From the NCBI GenBank assembly GCA_016781925.1, contig JADDPH010000091.1, forward strand, positions 1 through 33,016: a stretch of DNA of 33,016 nucleotides, written 5' to 3'. Positions within the stretch are counted from its first letter, which is position 1. The number at the start of each line of letters is the position of its first letter. A model generated the notes under the pieces. The model saw only the letters and a list, made by a program, of their open reading frames with translations. It ran no database searches and was not told the origin of the DNA. The translations under genes and the position numbers were made by a program. This document shows, in pieces, positions 15,285 to 23,161 of the stretch. Origin of the DNA: Sphaerobacteraceae bacterium (lineage in GTDB: Bacteria; Chloroflexota; Chloroflexia; Thermomicrobiales; UBA6265).

Positions 15285-15961
15285 CCTTGGCCCAGCGGAT
15301 CGAACAGGTGCAATGCACGGTGGCCCGCGCCGCCATGCGCTCAGGCCGGGAGCCGGCCGACATCACCATCATCGGCGTCTGCAAGACGGTGGATCGGGAC
15401 CAGGTCGAGGCCGCCTATGCGCTGGGTCTCCGCCACTTTGGAGAGAACCGGGTCCAGGACGCGGCCAGGAAATTCGCGTCCCCCCTCCCCGGTGACGCCG
15501 TCCTCCACATGATCGGCCAACTCCAGACCAACAAAGTCCGAGTCGCTGCTCCCCTCTTTGGAGTGTTTCAATCGGTCGATCGGCCCTCTCTGGCCGATGC
15601 CTTAGAGCGAGAAGGCGGGCGGCTCGAACGGCCCTTGCCGGTCTTGATCCAGGTCAACGTCGCTGGGGAAGCTCAGAAGGCGGGCTGCCGCGTCGACGAT
15701 GCGCCCGCGCTGCTGGCGCGGATCCTGGCATCGCCCCACCTCGCCCTTCGCGGGCTGATGACGATAGCCCCGCTCGTTGCGGACCCGGAGCAAGTCAGGC
15801 CGGTGTTCAAGGGCCTCCGTGACCTCAGGGACGAACTGCGGCAGTTGCACCCGGACGCAGCGCTGGACGTCCTGTCGATGGGCATGAGCGACGACTATGC
15901 GGTCGCCGTTGAGGAAGGCGCGACCCACGTTCGTGTGGGTCGCGCCATCTTCCAGGACTGA
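15281..15961 (+). CDS. yggS: YggS/PROSC-family PLP homeostasis protein
   Basis: This 226-residue protein is a single-domain pyridoxal-phosphate-binding TIM barrel without known catalytic turnover; it controls the PLP pool and amino-acid balance in the cytoplasm. The PLP lysine is K35 (IIGVCKTV). Family motifs FGENRVQ, HMIGQLQTNKV, LMTIAPL, LSMGMSDDY and ATHVRVGRAIF follow in order. The start is GTG 15281, chosen because GGGAGGA precedes it and it overlaps the pgeF stop (GTGA). Its last codons contain a perfect 12-bp inverted repeat (15917-15946). The residue before the PLP lysine is cysteine where many homologues have serine, a mild variation. Confidence 0.95.
   Translation: MTLAQRIEQVQCTVARAAMRSGREPADITIIGVCKTVDRDQVEAAYALGLRHFGENRVQDAARKFASPLPGDAVLHMIGQLQTNKVRVAAPLFGVFQSVDRPSLADALEREGGRLERPLPVLIQVNVAGEAQKAGCRVDDAPALLARILASPHLALRGLMTIAPLVADPEQVRPVFKGLRDLRDELRQLHPDAALDVLSMGMSDDYAVAVEEGATHVRVGRAIFQD
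15917..15946. terminator. Perfect 12-bp hairpin at the 3' end of yggS, facing UPF0182
   Basis: GGCGCGACCCAC (15917-15928) and GTGGGTCGCGCC (15935-15946) pair perfectly around a 6-nt loop. It lies inside the last codons of yggS and 45 bp beyond the stop of the convergent UPF0182 gene. On the minus strand it is followed by TTCCTC, a weak T-rich tail; on the plus strand by ATCTTCC. It may end UPF0182 transcripts or slow both convergent polymerases. Part of the pairing may simply reflect the conserved yggS coding motif. Confidence 0.45.
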
Positions 15962-15990
15962 GGCGGCGGGGCCACGTGCAGAAACGGAGC

Positions 15991-18837
15991 TTAGGGCGCG
16001 GGGGTGCTTGACGGGGGGGCGCTGCCCGCAGGGGTGCCTGCCTCGCCGGCAAGCTGTCGTAAGATCTCCTCAAGGTTGGCTTGCTCTTCCCCGTACGCCG
16101 TCCAGTCACCTCGCGCAAGGGCAGCTTGACCTCTCGTGTAGGCATCCAGCGCCTGCTGGGCAAGATCGGCCTCGGCCGCGGAAATCTCTGGCACCTCGGG
16201 TGGCGGCCCCCCGGCGGCCCCGTCCGGCGGGGGCGGGGGCAAGGTGGTGTCAGCGATTGGGGCGGTCAACGCTGCCAGCGCTCCGGCCAGCGTCGGCTCC
16301 ATGACCACCCGCTCATTCGATGCCGCGATCACCCGCTTGAGCTCCGGGTAGGCGCCTGGTGCCTCCGATGCGCGCAGGTAGAGCGGTTGGACGTAGACGA
16401 CGGCATCTCCGATCGGGATGACGAGCAAATTCCCTCGGATGACTTCTGACCCTGACTGGTCAAGTAGGGTGATCTGGGCCGAGATAGCCGGCTCCTGATC
16501 GATCCGGGCTTCCACCTGTTGCGGACCGAAGACGATCGCCTGCCGTGGGAACCGGTAGACAATGAGTTCTGTTGTCCCGGTCCCGTCGGCGCGCCCCGCC
16601 ATCCAGGCGGTCATGTTCTGACGCTCCTGGCGCCCGCCCGGGGTGAACGGGCGGATCAGGGCAAAACCTGCCTCCTGCTCCTCTGGCAGCGTCAGCGTCA
16701 CGTAGTACGGCTCCATCCGCTGAACCGTACCGCCGGCCTCCTCTTGCGGGATCTCCCACCGGTCGTCCCCGTCGTAGAACATCCGTGGGTCCGTGACATG
16801 GTGGGTGGCAAAGATCTCCGACTGGATGTCGAAGAGAACTTCCGGGTACCGGAAGTGGGCGGCGATACCGGGCGGAACACTGGAGATCGGGGCAAAGAGG
16901 TCATCGAAGATCCCACCATACGCATCGGCGATGGGATCAGGCGTTGCCGTGCGGTAGAAGGTGGTCGTGCCGTCGTAGGCGTCCACAACGACTTTGACGC
17001 TGTTGCGAAGGTAGTTGATGCCCCGCGTGGGGGTTGCATAGGGGTAGCGATCGGTCGCCGTGTAGGCGTCCAGAATCCAGAAGAGCCGACCCTGGTCGAT
17101 CACGATGTAGGGATCGGGATCAAAGGTGAGGAAGGGCGCGATGGCCTTCGCCCGTTCAACGACGCCGCGACGCAACAAGACCCGCGAGTCGTCCGTAATC
17201 GACCCGCTGAGGAGCACGTTGCGATCTTGCAGATGCGTGGCCAGGATCAGCCGGGAGAGGAAATTTCCGGTCCCGATGGAGCCGCGCCCAGCACCGGTGT
17301 ATCCACCCGCCTGAGCGACCTCACTGAGTCCCGTGAACTCCTCTTGATCTGTACCGACGACGACCCAGTCGCCTGGCCGCTCCCCAAAGTAGATTTCGGG
17401 CCGTTCGATGGCCAGCGGGCCGGTTCCATTTGGGGGGAAGCCGGAGACGAGCATCGCCGGGAGGTCTTGCTGCGACACGCCACCGACGGGGCTAACCACG
17501 ACCCCATACCCATGGGTGTACCGTAGGTGCCGGTTTACCCAAGTCTGGGCCGTCTCTGGCAACCCCTCCACGTTGAGTTCCCGTGCCGACACTAGGACCT
17601 GGCGGATTTGCCCGTCAATCACGTACCGGTCCACATCGACGTCATCGAACGCGTAGTAGGGCACGAACGTGTGGTTTTGTGCGTAGGTTTCACGCACTAC
17701 CCGGTAGTCCCAGAGGCGGATGTTCTCGACGGTGGTCGCTTGCGCCGCGAGATCGGCCGCCGACGGGGTTCCGCCACCGCTCAGGTCCCGGGTGATGACA
17801 TCATCGAGATCCTGAGCTTGGCGGGTCATCGTGATGTTGTGAGCGATGTAACGAGCTTCGCGGCGAAGCTCGCTCGGCTCGACCACTGTCCGCTGCACCG
17901 CTGCTGGGTAGATCACGCCGAGCAGCACAGCCAGAACCGCCCAGCCAGCGAGCGCAATAAGCACCCACCGCATGCGACGGACGAGTCCGTTCAAGGCCAG
18001 CAGCAAGGCGGTGGCACCGGTCAGGACGGCCAGGATCCAGTTTGCCCACCGCCGAGCATTCACATCGGTGTAGCCCGCGCCGAAGACCACGCCCCGGTCT
18101 GAGTAGGCCAAGTCGTAGTTTGCCAACCAGTAGGATGCCGCAACGAGTAGGAGGAGTCCGCCGACCAGCACCAGCAGGTGGGTGCGCATCAGATCCGGGA
18201 TCCGACGGTAGTTGCGGGGATTGAAGCCCAGCCGCACCACATAGACGACAGCGACGGCGATGGTGGTTGCCGCGAGCAGCGGCACCAGCGCATTCCGGAC
18301 GAAGTGAAGCACCGGAAGCGCGAAGACGTAGAAGCCGACATCCCGCCCCAGGACCGGAGCTGTGACGCCAAAGGAGCGACTGTTGACGAAGAGGAGCAGA
18401 TCCGACCATCGTCCTGCCGTCGCCAGCCCGGCGAGGACGAAGACGATCGCGGTCGCAACGAGCAGGATCGGAAGCAGCAGGCGATCGACTCCACGCTGGA
18501 CGGAGCCCCCCGGTCGTAACCGCCGGGAGCGGCGCAAGGCGAGGACGACGTTGCCGCCAAACACTGCCGCCCCGATGAGGCCGCCCAGCAGGAAGGTGAG
18601 CGCCTGAGCGATGTATTGCGTCACGAGAACGGACCGGTAACCGACGGAACCGAACCACCACCAGTTGACCCAGAACGTCGCGGTGCCGAATACGATGGCA
18701 AACATGCTGGCGATGATCGCCGCAGTGACGATCATCCGCACGGTGGATCGCGATGGTCGCCAGCGCGGCAGCGGAAATTGGGGGGGTGAGGACCCTGAGC
18801 GCCGTGCCGTGGGAGGTCCTGGGAAGCGATTGAACAA
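15991..18837 (-). CDS. UPF0182 family membrane protein
   Basis: This 948-residue protein starts at TTG 18837, with GAAGGAG about 12 bp upstream; a later start is possible. The first ~320 residues contain about seven transmembrane helices, including the aromatic motif FWVNWWWFGSVGYRSVLVTQ. They are followed by a large, mostly soluble domain facing outward, with typical family segments such as YVVRETYAQNHTFVPYYAFDDVD, RYPYATPTRGINYLRNSVKV and RYPEVLFDIQSEIFATHHV. The C-terminus is proline-rich (LPPPPPDGAAGGPPPEVPE), then a helical stretch and a Ser/Pro/Ala tail. The family is widespread in Actinobacteria, Cyanobacteria and Chloroflexi and has no established function. It is divergent from the YycJ-like gene across 218 bp that contain repeated CACCGG half-sites. 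Confidence 0.92.
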   Translation of the reverse strand: MFNRFPGPPTARRSGSSPPQFPLPRWRPSRSTVRMIVTAAIIASMFAIVFGTATFWVNWWWFGSVGYRSVLVTQYIAQALTFLLGGLIGAAVFGGNVVLALRRSRRLRPGGSVQRGVDRLLLPILLVATAIVFVLAGLATAGRWSDLLLFVNSRSFGVTAPVLGRDVGFYVFALPVLHFVRNALVPLLAATTIAVAVVYVVRLGFNPRNYRRIPDLMRTHLLVLVGGLLLLVAASYWLANYDLAYSDRGVVFGAGYTDVNARRWANWILAVLTGATALLLALNGLVRRMRWVLIALAGWAVLAVLLGVIYPAAVQRTVVEPSELRREARYIAHNITMTRQAQDLDDVITRDLSGGGTPSAADLAAQATTVENIRLWDYRVVRETYAQNHTFVPYYAFDDVDVDRYVIDGQIRQVLVSARELNVEGLPETAQTWVNRHLRYTHGYGVVVSPVGGVSQQDLPAMLVSGFPPNGTGPLAIERPEIYFGERPGDWVVVGTDQEEFTGLSEVAQAGGYTGAGRGSIGTGNFLSRLILATHLQDRNVLLSGSITDDSRVLLRRGVVERAKAIAPFLTFDPDPYIVIDQGRLFWILDAYTATDRYPYATPTRGINYLRNSVKVVVDAYDGTTTFYRTATPDPIADAYGGIFDDLFAPISSVPPGIAAHFRYPEVLFDIQSEIFATHHVTDPRMFYDGDDRWEIPQEEAGGTVQRMEPYYVTLTLPEEQEAGFALIRPFTPGGRQERQNMTAWMAGRADGTGTTELIVYRFPRQAIVFGPQQVEARIDQEPAISAQITLLDQSGSEVIRGNLLVIPIGDAVVYVQPLYLRASEAPGAYPELKRVIAASNERVVMEPTLAGALAALTAPIADTTLPPPPPDGAAGGPPPEVPEISAAEADLAQQALDAYTRGQAALARGDWTAYGEEQANLEEILRQLAGEAGTPAGSAPPSSTPAP

Positions 18838-18872
18838 CGTCGAGAACGCTCCTTCCGTGGGCCGCGAGGGAA

Positions 18873-18899
18873 CCGGTGGCGTTCACCGGAACACCGGTG
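18873..18899. promoter_or_regulatory. Cluster of CACCGG half-sites between UPF0182 and the YycJ-like gene
   Basis: CCGGTG (18873-18878) and CACCGG (18884-18889) form an inverted repeat with a 5-nt spacer. They are followed at once by the palindrome CACCGGTG (18892-18899). The cluster is in the 5' leader or promoter region of UPF0182, 36-62 bp upstream of its TTG. Repeated identical half-sites suggest an operator, but the binding protein is unknown. Confidence 0.4.
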
Positions 18900-19055
18900 C
18901 TAGCATCCGTCTGTCCGCACACCACCCGGGAGTGGCAAACGGAGTCGGGTCTCGGCCGAGAGGTGACGACGCGTCGCATCGTAGCACCTTGACCCTGATC
19001 GCGACCTCTTCCCTTTCGGCCATGTAGCCAGTGACGGAATGCTGAGACGTAACTG

Positions 19056-19889
19056 ATGAGCCTCCACGACGCACCCGCGCTGACGGTGCAAAGCCTCGGA
19101 AGCGGGAGTTCCGGCAATGCGCTCCTCATCAGTGCCGGGAGTTCCTCCGTCCTCGTGGACTGTGGCGTCGGGCCACGAGCGCTGGATGCCGGCCTGCGCG
19201 GGGCAGGACGCGGTCTGGCGGACATCTCGGCCGTGCTCCTCACCCACGAGCACACGGACCACAGCCGGGCCTTGCCGCGTCTTCAGAGGGCAGGTGTGCG
19301 AGTTGTCGCGACTGCCGGGACGGCCGAGGCCACCGGCGCTCGCGGCGAGCTTGTGGATCAGATTCCAATCGGACAGGCGTTGGACGTGGCAGGAATCACC
19401 GTCAGGGCGCTTCCCGTCTGCCACGATGCCGCGGAACCGTGTGGCTTCCTAGTGGAACGGGAGGGTGTTCGGGTGGCGGTCATCACCGATCTCGGATGTG
19501 AGGATGAGGCACTGCTGGAACCCCTCGCGACCGCGGACCTGATCGTCCTCGAAGCGAATCACGATGCCGCGATGCTGCGCGGCGGACCCTATCCGCTTCA
19601 CCTCAAGCGACGCGTCTTGTCCCGCTCAGGCCATCTCTCCAACGATCAGTGTGCAGGGTTACTCGCCACGGCGTTCGCTAGGGTGCCGAGGGCGCGGACT
19701 GTCTGGCTGGCGCATCTGTCTGCCACGAACAACCGGCCGGAGCTGGCGCGCCGCGTGGTCGCGCGCGCGCTCGTGGGTCAAAACATGGTGCATCCTATCG
19801 TGCCTCTGCCCCGCCAGAGTCTCGGTCCAACGTGGCGGGCCGGGGAGCACCAAACGACCGCCGTCCAACTTCAGATGTCATTGTTGTAG
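19056..19889 (+). CDS. YycJ/WalJ-type metallo-beta-lactamase-fold hydrolase
   Basis: This 277-residue cytoplasmic protein of the metallo-beta-lactamase superfamily opens with the YycJ-specific LGSGSSGN. The metal motif THEHTDH (H64, H66, D68, H69) follows. Later metal and family motifs are VCHDAAEPCG, ITDLG, LEANHD, and the signature around YPLHLKRRVLSRSGHLSN, then LAHLSATNN. In Firmicutes the relative is linked to the WalKR cell-wall two-component system and to DNA-end processing; no such system is next to it here. ATG 19056 lacks a clear ribosome binding site. It is followed by 265 bp without a gene before the small membrane protein. Confidence 0.88.
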   Translation: MSLHDAPALTVQSLGSGSSGNALLISAGSSSVLVDCGVGPRALDAGLRGAGRGLADISAVLLTHEHTDHSRALPRLQRAGVRVVATAGTAEATGARGELVDQIPIGQALDVAGITVRALPVCHDAAEPCGFLVEREGVRVAVITDLGCEDEALLEPLATADLIVLEANHDAAMLRGGPYPLHLKRRVLSRSGHLSNDQCAGLLATAFARVPRARTVWLAHLSATNNRPELARRVVARALVGQNMVHPIVPLPRQSLGPTWRAGEHQTTAVQLQMSLL

Positions 19890-20154
19890 TTGTAGCGGCT
19901 CCATCAACCCAATCTCCCGCAACGTTCCTGTCTGCCCCGGTCAAGCAGGCCCGGACCCCCTCATCGAATGCGCAGGACATCATCCTGCAAAACTGCCTAT
20001 CCCTTGGCCTCCCGCTCGCCCCGCCCCCGTATACTCCTTCACGGTGTTTGTTCCGGAATCAGGCGGCTCTCCTCGTCGATCAATGTATGCCGTTCACTCG
20101 TCGCTGATCGTGAGAGCCTGAGAGTCAAAGGAGATCGCCCTGGCTGCGCTGCTC

Positions 20155-20508
20155 GTGCTTCATGACCGTCTTGCGGTCTCCGTGCTTCTCTTTATGTTCA
20201 TCGCCGGATTCTGGGGACTCTTGAGCTACATCCGGGGCGGCACGCTCTCCGGAAGCCTCGCCGGCACGTTCCTCATCGGGCAAGGGCTGGTTGTCGTGCA
20301 AGTCCTGGCCGGGCTCGGCCTGGTGATCCTCGGTGGCCGGCCGGTAACGTCCGTGCACTATCTGTACGGCGTGACCGCGGTCCTTGTCCTGCCCTTCGTC
20401 TGGTCATACGTTCGCGAACGAGACCAACGCCAGGGTCTCCTGTTCTACAGCCTGATCGCGCTCTTCGTGGCGGGCCTGGCGGTTCGCGGCATGACGACCG
20501 GCCGGTAG
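20155..20508 (+). CDS. Small four-helix membrane protein of unknown function
   Basis: The protein has 117 residues from GTG 20155. A better-placed ribosome binding site (AAAGGAG, 20127-20133) would favour an unusual CTG start at 20140, adding five residues (MAALL). Four hydrophobic helices are visible at about 5-26, 35-58, 66-84 and 92-112, joined by short loops. Two histidines lie at or near membrane helices: LHDRLA at the N-terminal edge of the first, and SVHYLYG at the start of the third. The fourth helix follows a charged loop (RERDQRQG). I do not recognise a named family. Paired histidines in a small helical bundle could bind haem or metal, but this is only a suggestion. It stands alone between the YycJ-like gene and the HTH regulator. 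Confidence 0.75.
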   Translation: MLHDRLAVSVLLFMFIAGFWGLLSYIRGGTLSGSLAGTFLIGQGLVVVQVLAGLGLVILGGRPVTSVHYLYGVTAVLVLPFVWSYVRERDQRQGLLFYSLIALFVAGLAVRGMTTGR

Positions 20509-20660
20509 ACGAAATGGGACCGCCGGGCTCCGTGTCGCTCTTTTCGACGGCGCCCGGTTCGAGTTCATCGCCCTCCTCGCTTTCCCGTCTCTCCATCTAC
20601 CGCCCGTACCCACAACAACAACATCGAAAAACACCACCTTTGCGTCCGTTCGCCATTTTG

Positions 20661-20689
20661 TTGACACCCTCCCGCGGTGAGCGTACAAT
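20661..20689 (+). promoter_or_regulatory. Near-consensus sigma-70 promoter of the HTH regulator
   Basis: A -35 TTGACA (20661-20666), a 17-bp spacer and a -10 TACAAT (20684-20689) make the best promoter on the plus strand of the window. It lies 65 bp upstream of the GTG start at 20754. The -10 is inside the first copy of a tandem repeat (20682-20705). Confidence 0.8.
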
Positions 20690-20705
20690 CCGACCGTACA
20701 GTCCG
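20682..20705 (+). repeat. Tandem CGTACARTCCG repeat overlapping the -10 box (candidate operator)
   Basis: CGTACAATCCG (20682-20692) and CGTACAGTCCG (20695-20705) differ at one base and are offset by 13 bp. They cover the -10 box and the transcription start region of the HTH gene. A site there would block transcription when occupied, and autoregulation by the HTH protein is the simplest guess. Confidence 0.5.
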
Positions 20706-20753
20706 TTGCAGGTGGTTTGAGCGGCTGCGGTCTTTGGTCGAGGAGGGACGGTC

Positions 20754-21284
20754 GTGGAGACCGAATCGCGGGACTACCAGGAAGTCATCGACCAGGCACT
20801 GCAGCTTGTCTACAGTCACCATCACCGGCTGGTGTCGCAACTCTACCCGTCAGCGTTTCACCCCTTGCAGCTCCATCAACTGCGAGAGGGGCCGCTCGGA
20901 AAGGACTTGAGCCGGCTGGCTCAACTGGCCAGTGGGCAACTCCGGGATGTCAAGCAAGGCGTTCTGGAGGCGATCGAGTCGGTCCTTCAGTTGCTCTTCT
21001 GGCCTGCCGCGGCGGACGACTACTCGGTGCCGCGATCGTTCTGGGACACGGAGCTCGGGCGGATGATGGCGCTCGCCAAGTACCGGGCGTTTGAACCCAA
21101 CGAGTTGGTCAGCATCGGCAACGCCGCCCAGCAGCTCGGCGTTACCCGTCCAACCATCTACCGCTGGATGGACGACCGCACGCTCAACTACGTGCGCGAC
21201 GACATGAGCGGCCGAACGTTTGTCGTCCGCCGCGACATCGACAACCTCAAGCGCGTGGCCTTGGAGCTATCGCCACAGGACTAG
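20754..21284 (+). CDS. Helix-turn-helix (excisionase/MerR-like) regulator with unknown N-terminal domain
   Basis: This 176-residue protein starts at GTG 20754 after GAGGAGGGAC. The C-terminal third is a winged-helix/HTH domain of the excisionase type: VSIGNAAQQLGVTRPTIYRW (119-138), then a wing-like strand and RTFVVRRDIDNLKRV. The N-terminal ~115 residues are mostly helical, rich in Leu and Gln (YQEVIDQALQLVYSHHHRLV ... DVKQGVLEAIESVLQLLF). They match nothing I recognise and may form a dimerisation or sensing domain. The gene is monocistronic, with a near-consensus promoter and a strong intrinsic terminator, so it is probably well expressed. The role is unknown. It is not linked to an integrase or phage genes, so a true excisionase is unlikely. 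Confidence 0.85.
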   Translation: METESRDYQEVIDQALQLVYSHHHRLVSQLYPSAFHPLQLHQLREGPLGKDLSRLAQLASGQLRDVKQGVLEAIESVLQLLFWPAAADDYSVPRSFWDTELGRMMALAKYRAFEPNELVSIGNAAQQLGVTRPTIYRWMDDRTLNYVRDDMSGRTFVVRRDIDNLKRVALELSPQD

Positions 21285-21312
21285 GGACGCAACGCTGACA
21301 TCGAGTCGGACA

Positions 21313-21353
21313 GGCGGGGGTCGGTGGTGCATTCACCGACCCCCGCCTTGTTT
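21313..21353 (+). terminator. Intrinsic terminator of the HTH regulator
   Basis: A perfect 14-bp GC-rich stem, GGCGGGGGTCGGTG (21313-21326) with CACCGACCCCCGCC (21334-21347), carries a 7-nt loop and is followed by TTGTTT. It starts 29 bp after the stop codon. Confidence 0.88.
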
Positions 21354-21387
21354 ATGACGTCAACGCCCCTCAGGGCGTCGACGTCAT
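21354..21387. terminator. Second hairpin between the convergent HTH and alr genes
   Basis: ATGACGTC-A-ACGCCC (21354-21368) pairs with GGGCGT-C-GACGTCAT (21373-21387): 14 base pairs with one mismatch and a CTCA loop. It begins 5 bp after the alr stop on the minus strand. It has no T-run on that strand, so it could be an RNA 3'-end stabiliser or a factor-assisted stop rather than a classic terminator. The central GACGTC-like arms also read as a protein-binding palindrome. Confidence 0.5.
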
Positions 21388-21391
21388 CCGG

Positions 21392-22651
21392 TCAGGACGC
21401 GTCCGTCAGAGGTGTTGTGGATGCCACCCGCGGTGGGGCGTTCCCCGGTCTGGCGGTTGAGAGCAGTTCTCCTCTCCAGATGTAGTAGCGCGGGACACGG
21501 GCTGCAATTCCGGCGACGATCTCATAGGGGATCGTGTTGAGAAGGCGCGCGAGGTCGGTCGTCGTGGGCGCCCCGTCCACGCTGCTGCCGACTACGACGA
21601 TCTCGTCCCCGCCCCGGACGCGGAGGTTAGTCGGAACGCGGACAACCGTTTGATCCATGCTTACCCGTCCAGCTACTGGTGCGCGCACGCCGTGCATGCC
21701 CATCCACCCCAACGACGAGAGGTCGCGTCGATACCCATCGGCGTACCCGATGGGCACAAGGACGGCCTGCTCCCGGGTCGTCGAATGGTACGTCCGGCCG
21801 TACCCTACGCTGTCTCCCGGACCGAGATCTATGACACGCGAGACCGTGCTCCGGATGGATAGCGCAGGTCGCAGCGGCGGCGGTAGCGGCACCACGTCCG
21901 ACGGAGGCAACCCATACAAGGCGATGCCGGCGCGGACCATCCCGTAGTCGTAGCGACGGGAGCGCAAGATCGCGGCACTGTTCGCCGCGTGGACGGTGCC
22001 GGGGTCGATGCCCTGCTGATGGAGACGTCGCAGTACGGCATCCAGACCGGAGGCTTGTTGAGCCGTAAAGTCTTCGTCTGGCGCATCCGCGTCAGCGAAG
22101 TGCGTGAAGACCCCGTCGAGCCTCAGGCGGCGGGACGCGGATACCCGCTCCGCTACGGCGACCGCCTGATCCGCCTCGGCGCCAAACCGATGCATCCCGG
22201 TGTCGACCTTGACATGGCAGGAGACCGGCGCGCTCAAATACAGGCGCTCTGCCGTCCGCTCGACCAGGCCTGTGAATGTGGTGGAGCAGAGCGTCAGGGA
22301 CAGGTCGTGCCGGAGCGCCTTCTCGATCTCGCTCGGGTGGATGGGACCAAGGACTAAGATCGGCGCTGCCAGTCCAGCGGCGCGGATCGCCGTGGCTTCG
22401 TCCACCGTAGCGACCGCGAGTTGCTCGGCTCCGCCTGTAACCGCGGCGCGGGCAATCATCTCCGCGCCATGCCCATAGCCGTTGGCCTTCACGACGGCCA
22501 TAAGGGCCGTCCTGGGCCCGACCATGCCCTGAAGGTAGGCCGTGTTAGCGACAATTGCGTCCAGGTCAATGAGGGCGCGGGTGGGCCGTCCCGGTAGCTC
22601 CCAGAGCGATCGGACCCCGGTGGGCGGCATGCCAGATCGGGTAGGAGGCAT
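21392..22651 (-). CDS. alr: Alanine racemase
   Basis: This PLP enzyme interconverts L- and D-alanine and supplies D-alanine for peptidoglycan. It has 419 residues from ATG 22651; TTG 22654 and ATG 22630 are alternatives. K56 (VVKANGYGHG; numbered from TTG 22654) holds the cofactor. HVKVDTGMHRFG, HAANSAAIL, MVRAGIALYGLPPS and the second catalytic tyrosine Y285 (VGYGRTYHS) follow in the correct order, then the C-terminal beta domain with IGYADGYRR and SMDQTVV. It is the last gene of a minus-strand cluster and starts about 12 bp after the CBS gene. Linkage with acpS and nnrD is a common bacterial arrangement. Confidence 0.96.
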   Translation of the reverse strand: MPPTRSGMPPTGVRSLWELPGRPTRALIDLDAIVANTAYLQGMVGPRTALMAVVKANGYGHGAEMIARAAVTGGAEQLAVATVDEATAIRAAGLAAPILVLGPIHPSEIEKALRHDLSLTLCSTTFTGLVERTAERLYLSAPVSCHVKVDTGMHRFGAEADQAVAVAERVSASRRLRLDGVFTHFADADAPDEDFTAQQASGLDAVLRRLHQQGIDPGTVHAANSAAILRSRRYDYGMVRAGIALYGLPPSDVVPLPPPLRPALSIRSTVSRVIDLGPGDSVGYGRTYHSTTREQAVLVPIGYADGYRRDLSSLGWMGMHGVRAPVAGRVSMDQTVVRVPTNLRVRGGDEIVVVGSSVDGAPTTTDLARLLNTIPYEIVAGIAARVPRYYIWRGELLSTARPGNAPPRVASTTPLTDAS

Positions 22652-22663
22652 CAAGAACGGCCG

Positions 22664-23161
22664 CTATTCGCCCGGGGTGTCCCAGTTGTCGCTGTCCCGC
22701 TCGAGCCGTGCAATCACCCTGACCAGATCCGAGCGGGAGACGATGCCGACGAGCGACCGGTCCTCATTCAAGACGGGCACCGGATTGACGCGTTCGTCGA
22801 CCATCAGCGTGGCCAGTTGCGTGAGTGTCGCCGAGGCCAGGATGTTATAGACCGGGCTCGTCATCAAGTCGCCCGCCGTCGTGGCTAGGACATGGCGAAG
22901 GTCGTCATCGAAGTCCCGCCCGCCGTCCGCGACGAAGATGGCGTCGAGGAAGGGCACCACCGATGGAACATCGACGTTGGCCTCGCGGGCGATGATGTCG
23001 GATTCGGTCACGATGCCGACGATTTCCTCGCCATCTAGGACGGGAACACCGGGGAGTCCTGACTCCGCCATGATCCGGGCCACCACGGCCACCGAATGAT
23101 CGGGTGTAACCACCGGCACATCCCGGCGCATCACGTCACCCACCGTCGGTTCAGCGTCCAC
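22664..23161 (-). CDS. Tandem CBS-domain protein
   Basis: The protein has 165 residues from GTG 23161, preceded by AGGAAGG; the frame extends further upstream but only inside nnrD. Two CBS domains are present. The first has VGDVMRRDVPVVTPDHSVAV with GVPVLDGEEIVGIVTESDI. The second has AGDLMTSPVYNILASATLTQ with PVPVLNEDRSLVGIVSRSDLV. CBS pairs bind adenine nucleotides and act as energy-state sensors, usually attached to an enzyme or channel. This one is free-standing, so it may act on a partner in trans. Its start overlaps the nnrD stop by 11 bp, pointing to translational coupling. The partner is unknown. Confidence 0.9.
   Translation of the reverse strand: MDAEPTVGDVMRRDVPVVTPDHSVAVVARIMAESGLPGVPVLDGEEIVGIVTESDIIAREANVDVPSVVPFLDAIFVADGGRDFDDDLRHVLATTAGDLMTSPVYNILASATLTQLATLMVDERVNPVPVLNEDRSLVGIVSRSDLVRVIARLERDSDNWDTPGE

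Noticed and set aside
17853-17871. Perfect 8-bp inverted repeat GAGCTTCG-cgg-CGAAGCTC
   Set aside because: It is within UPF0182 coding sequence with no positional reason for a function; chance and codon bias explain it.
20030-20035. TATACT as a -10 box for the small membrane protein
   Set aside because: The only -35-like hexamer is 20 bp away, too far; position alone is not enough to list it.
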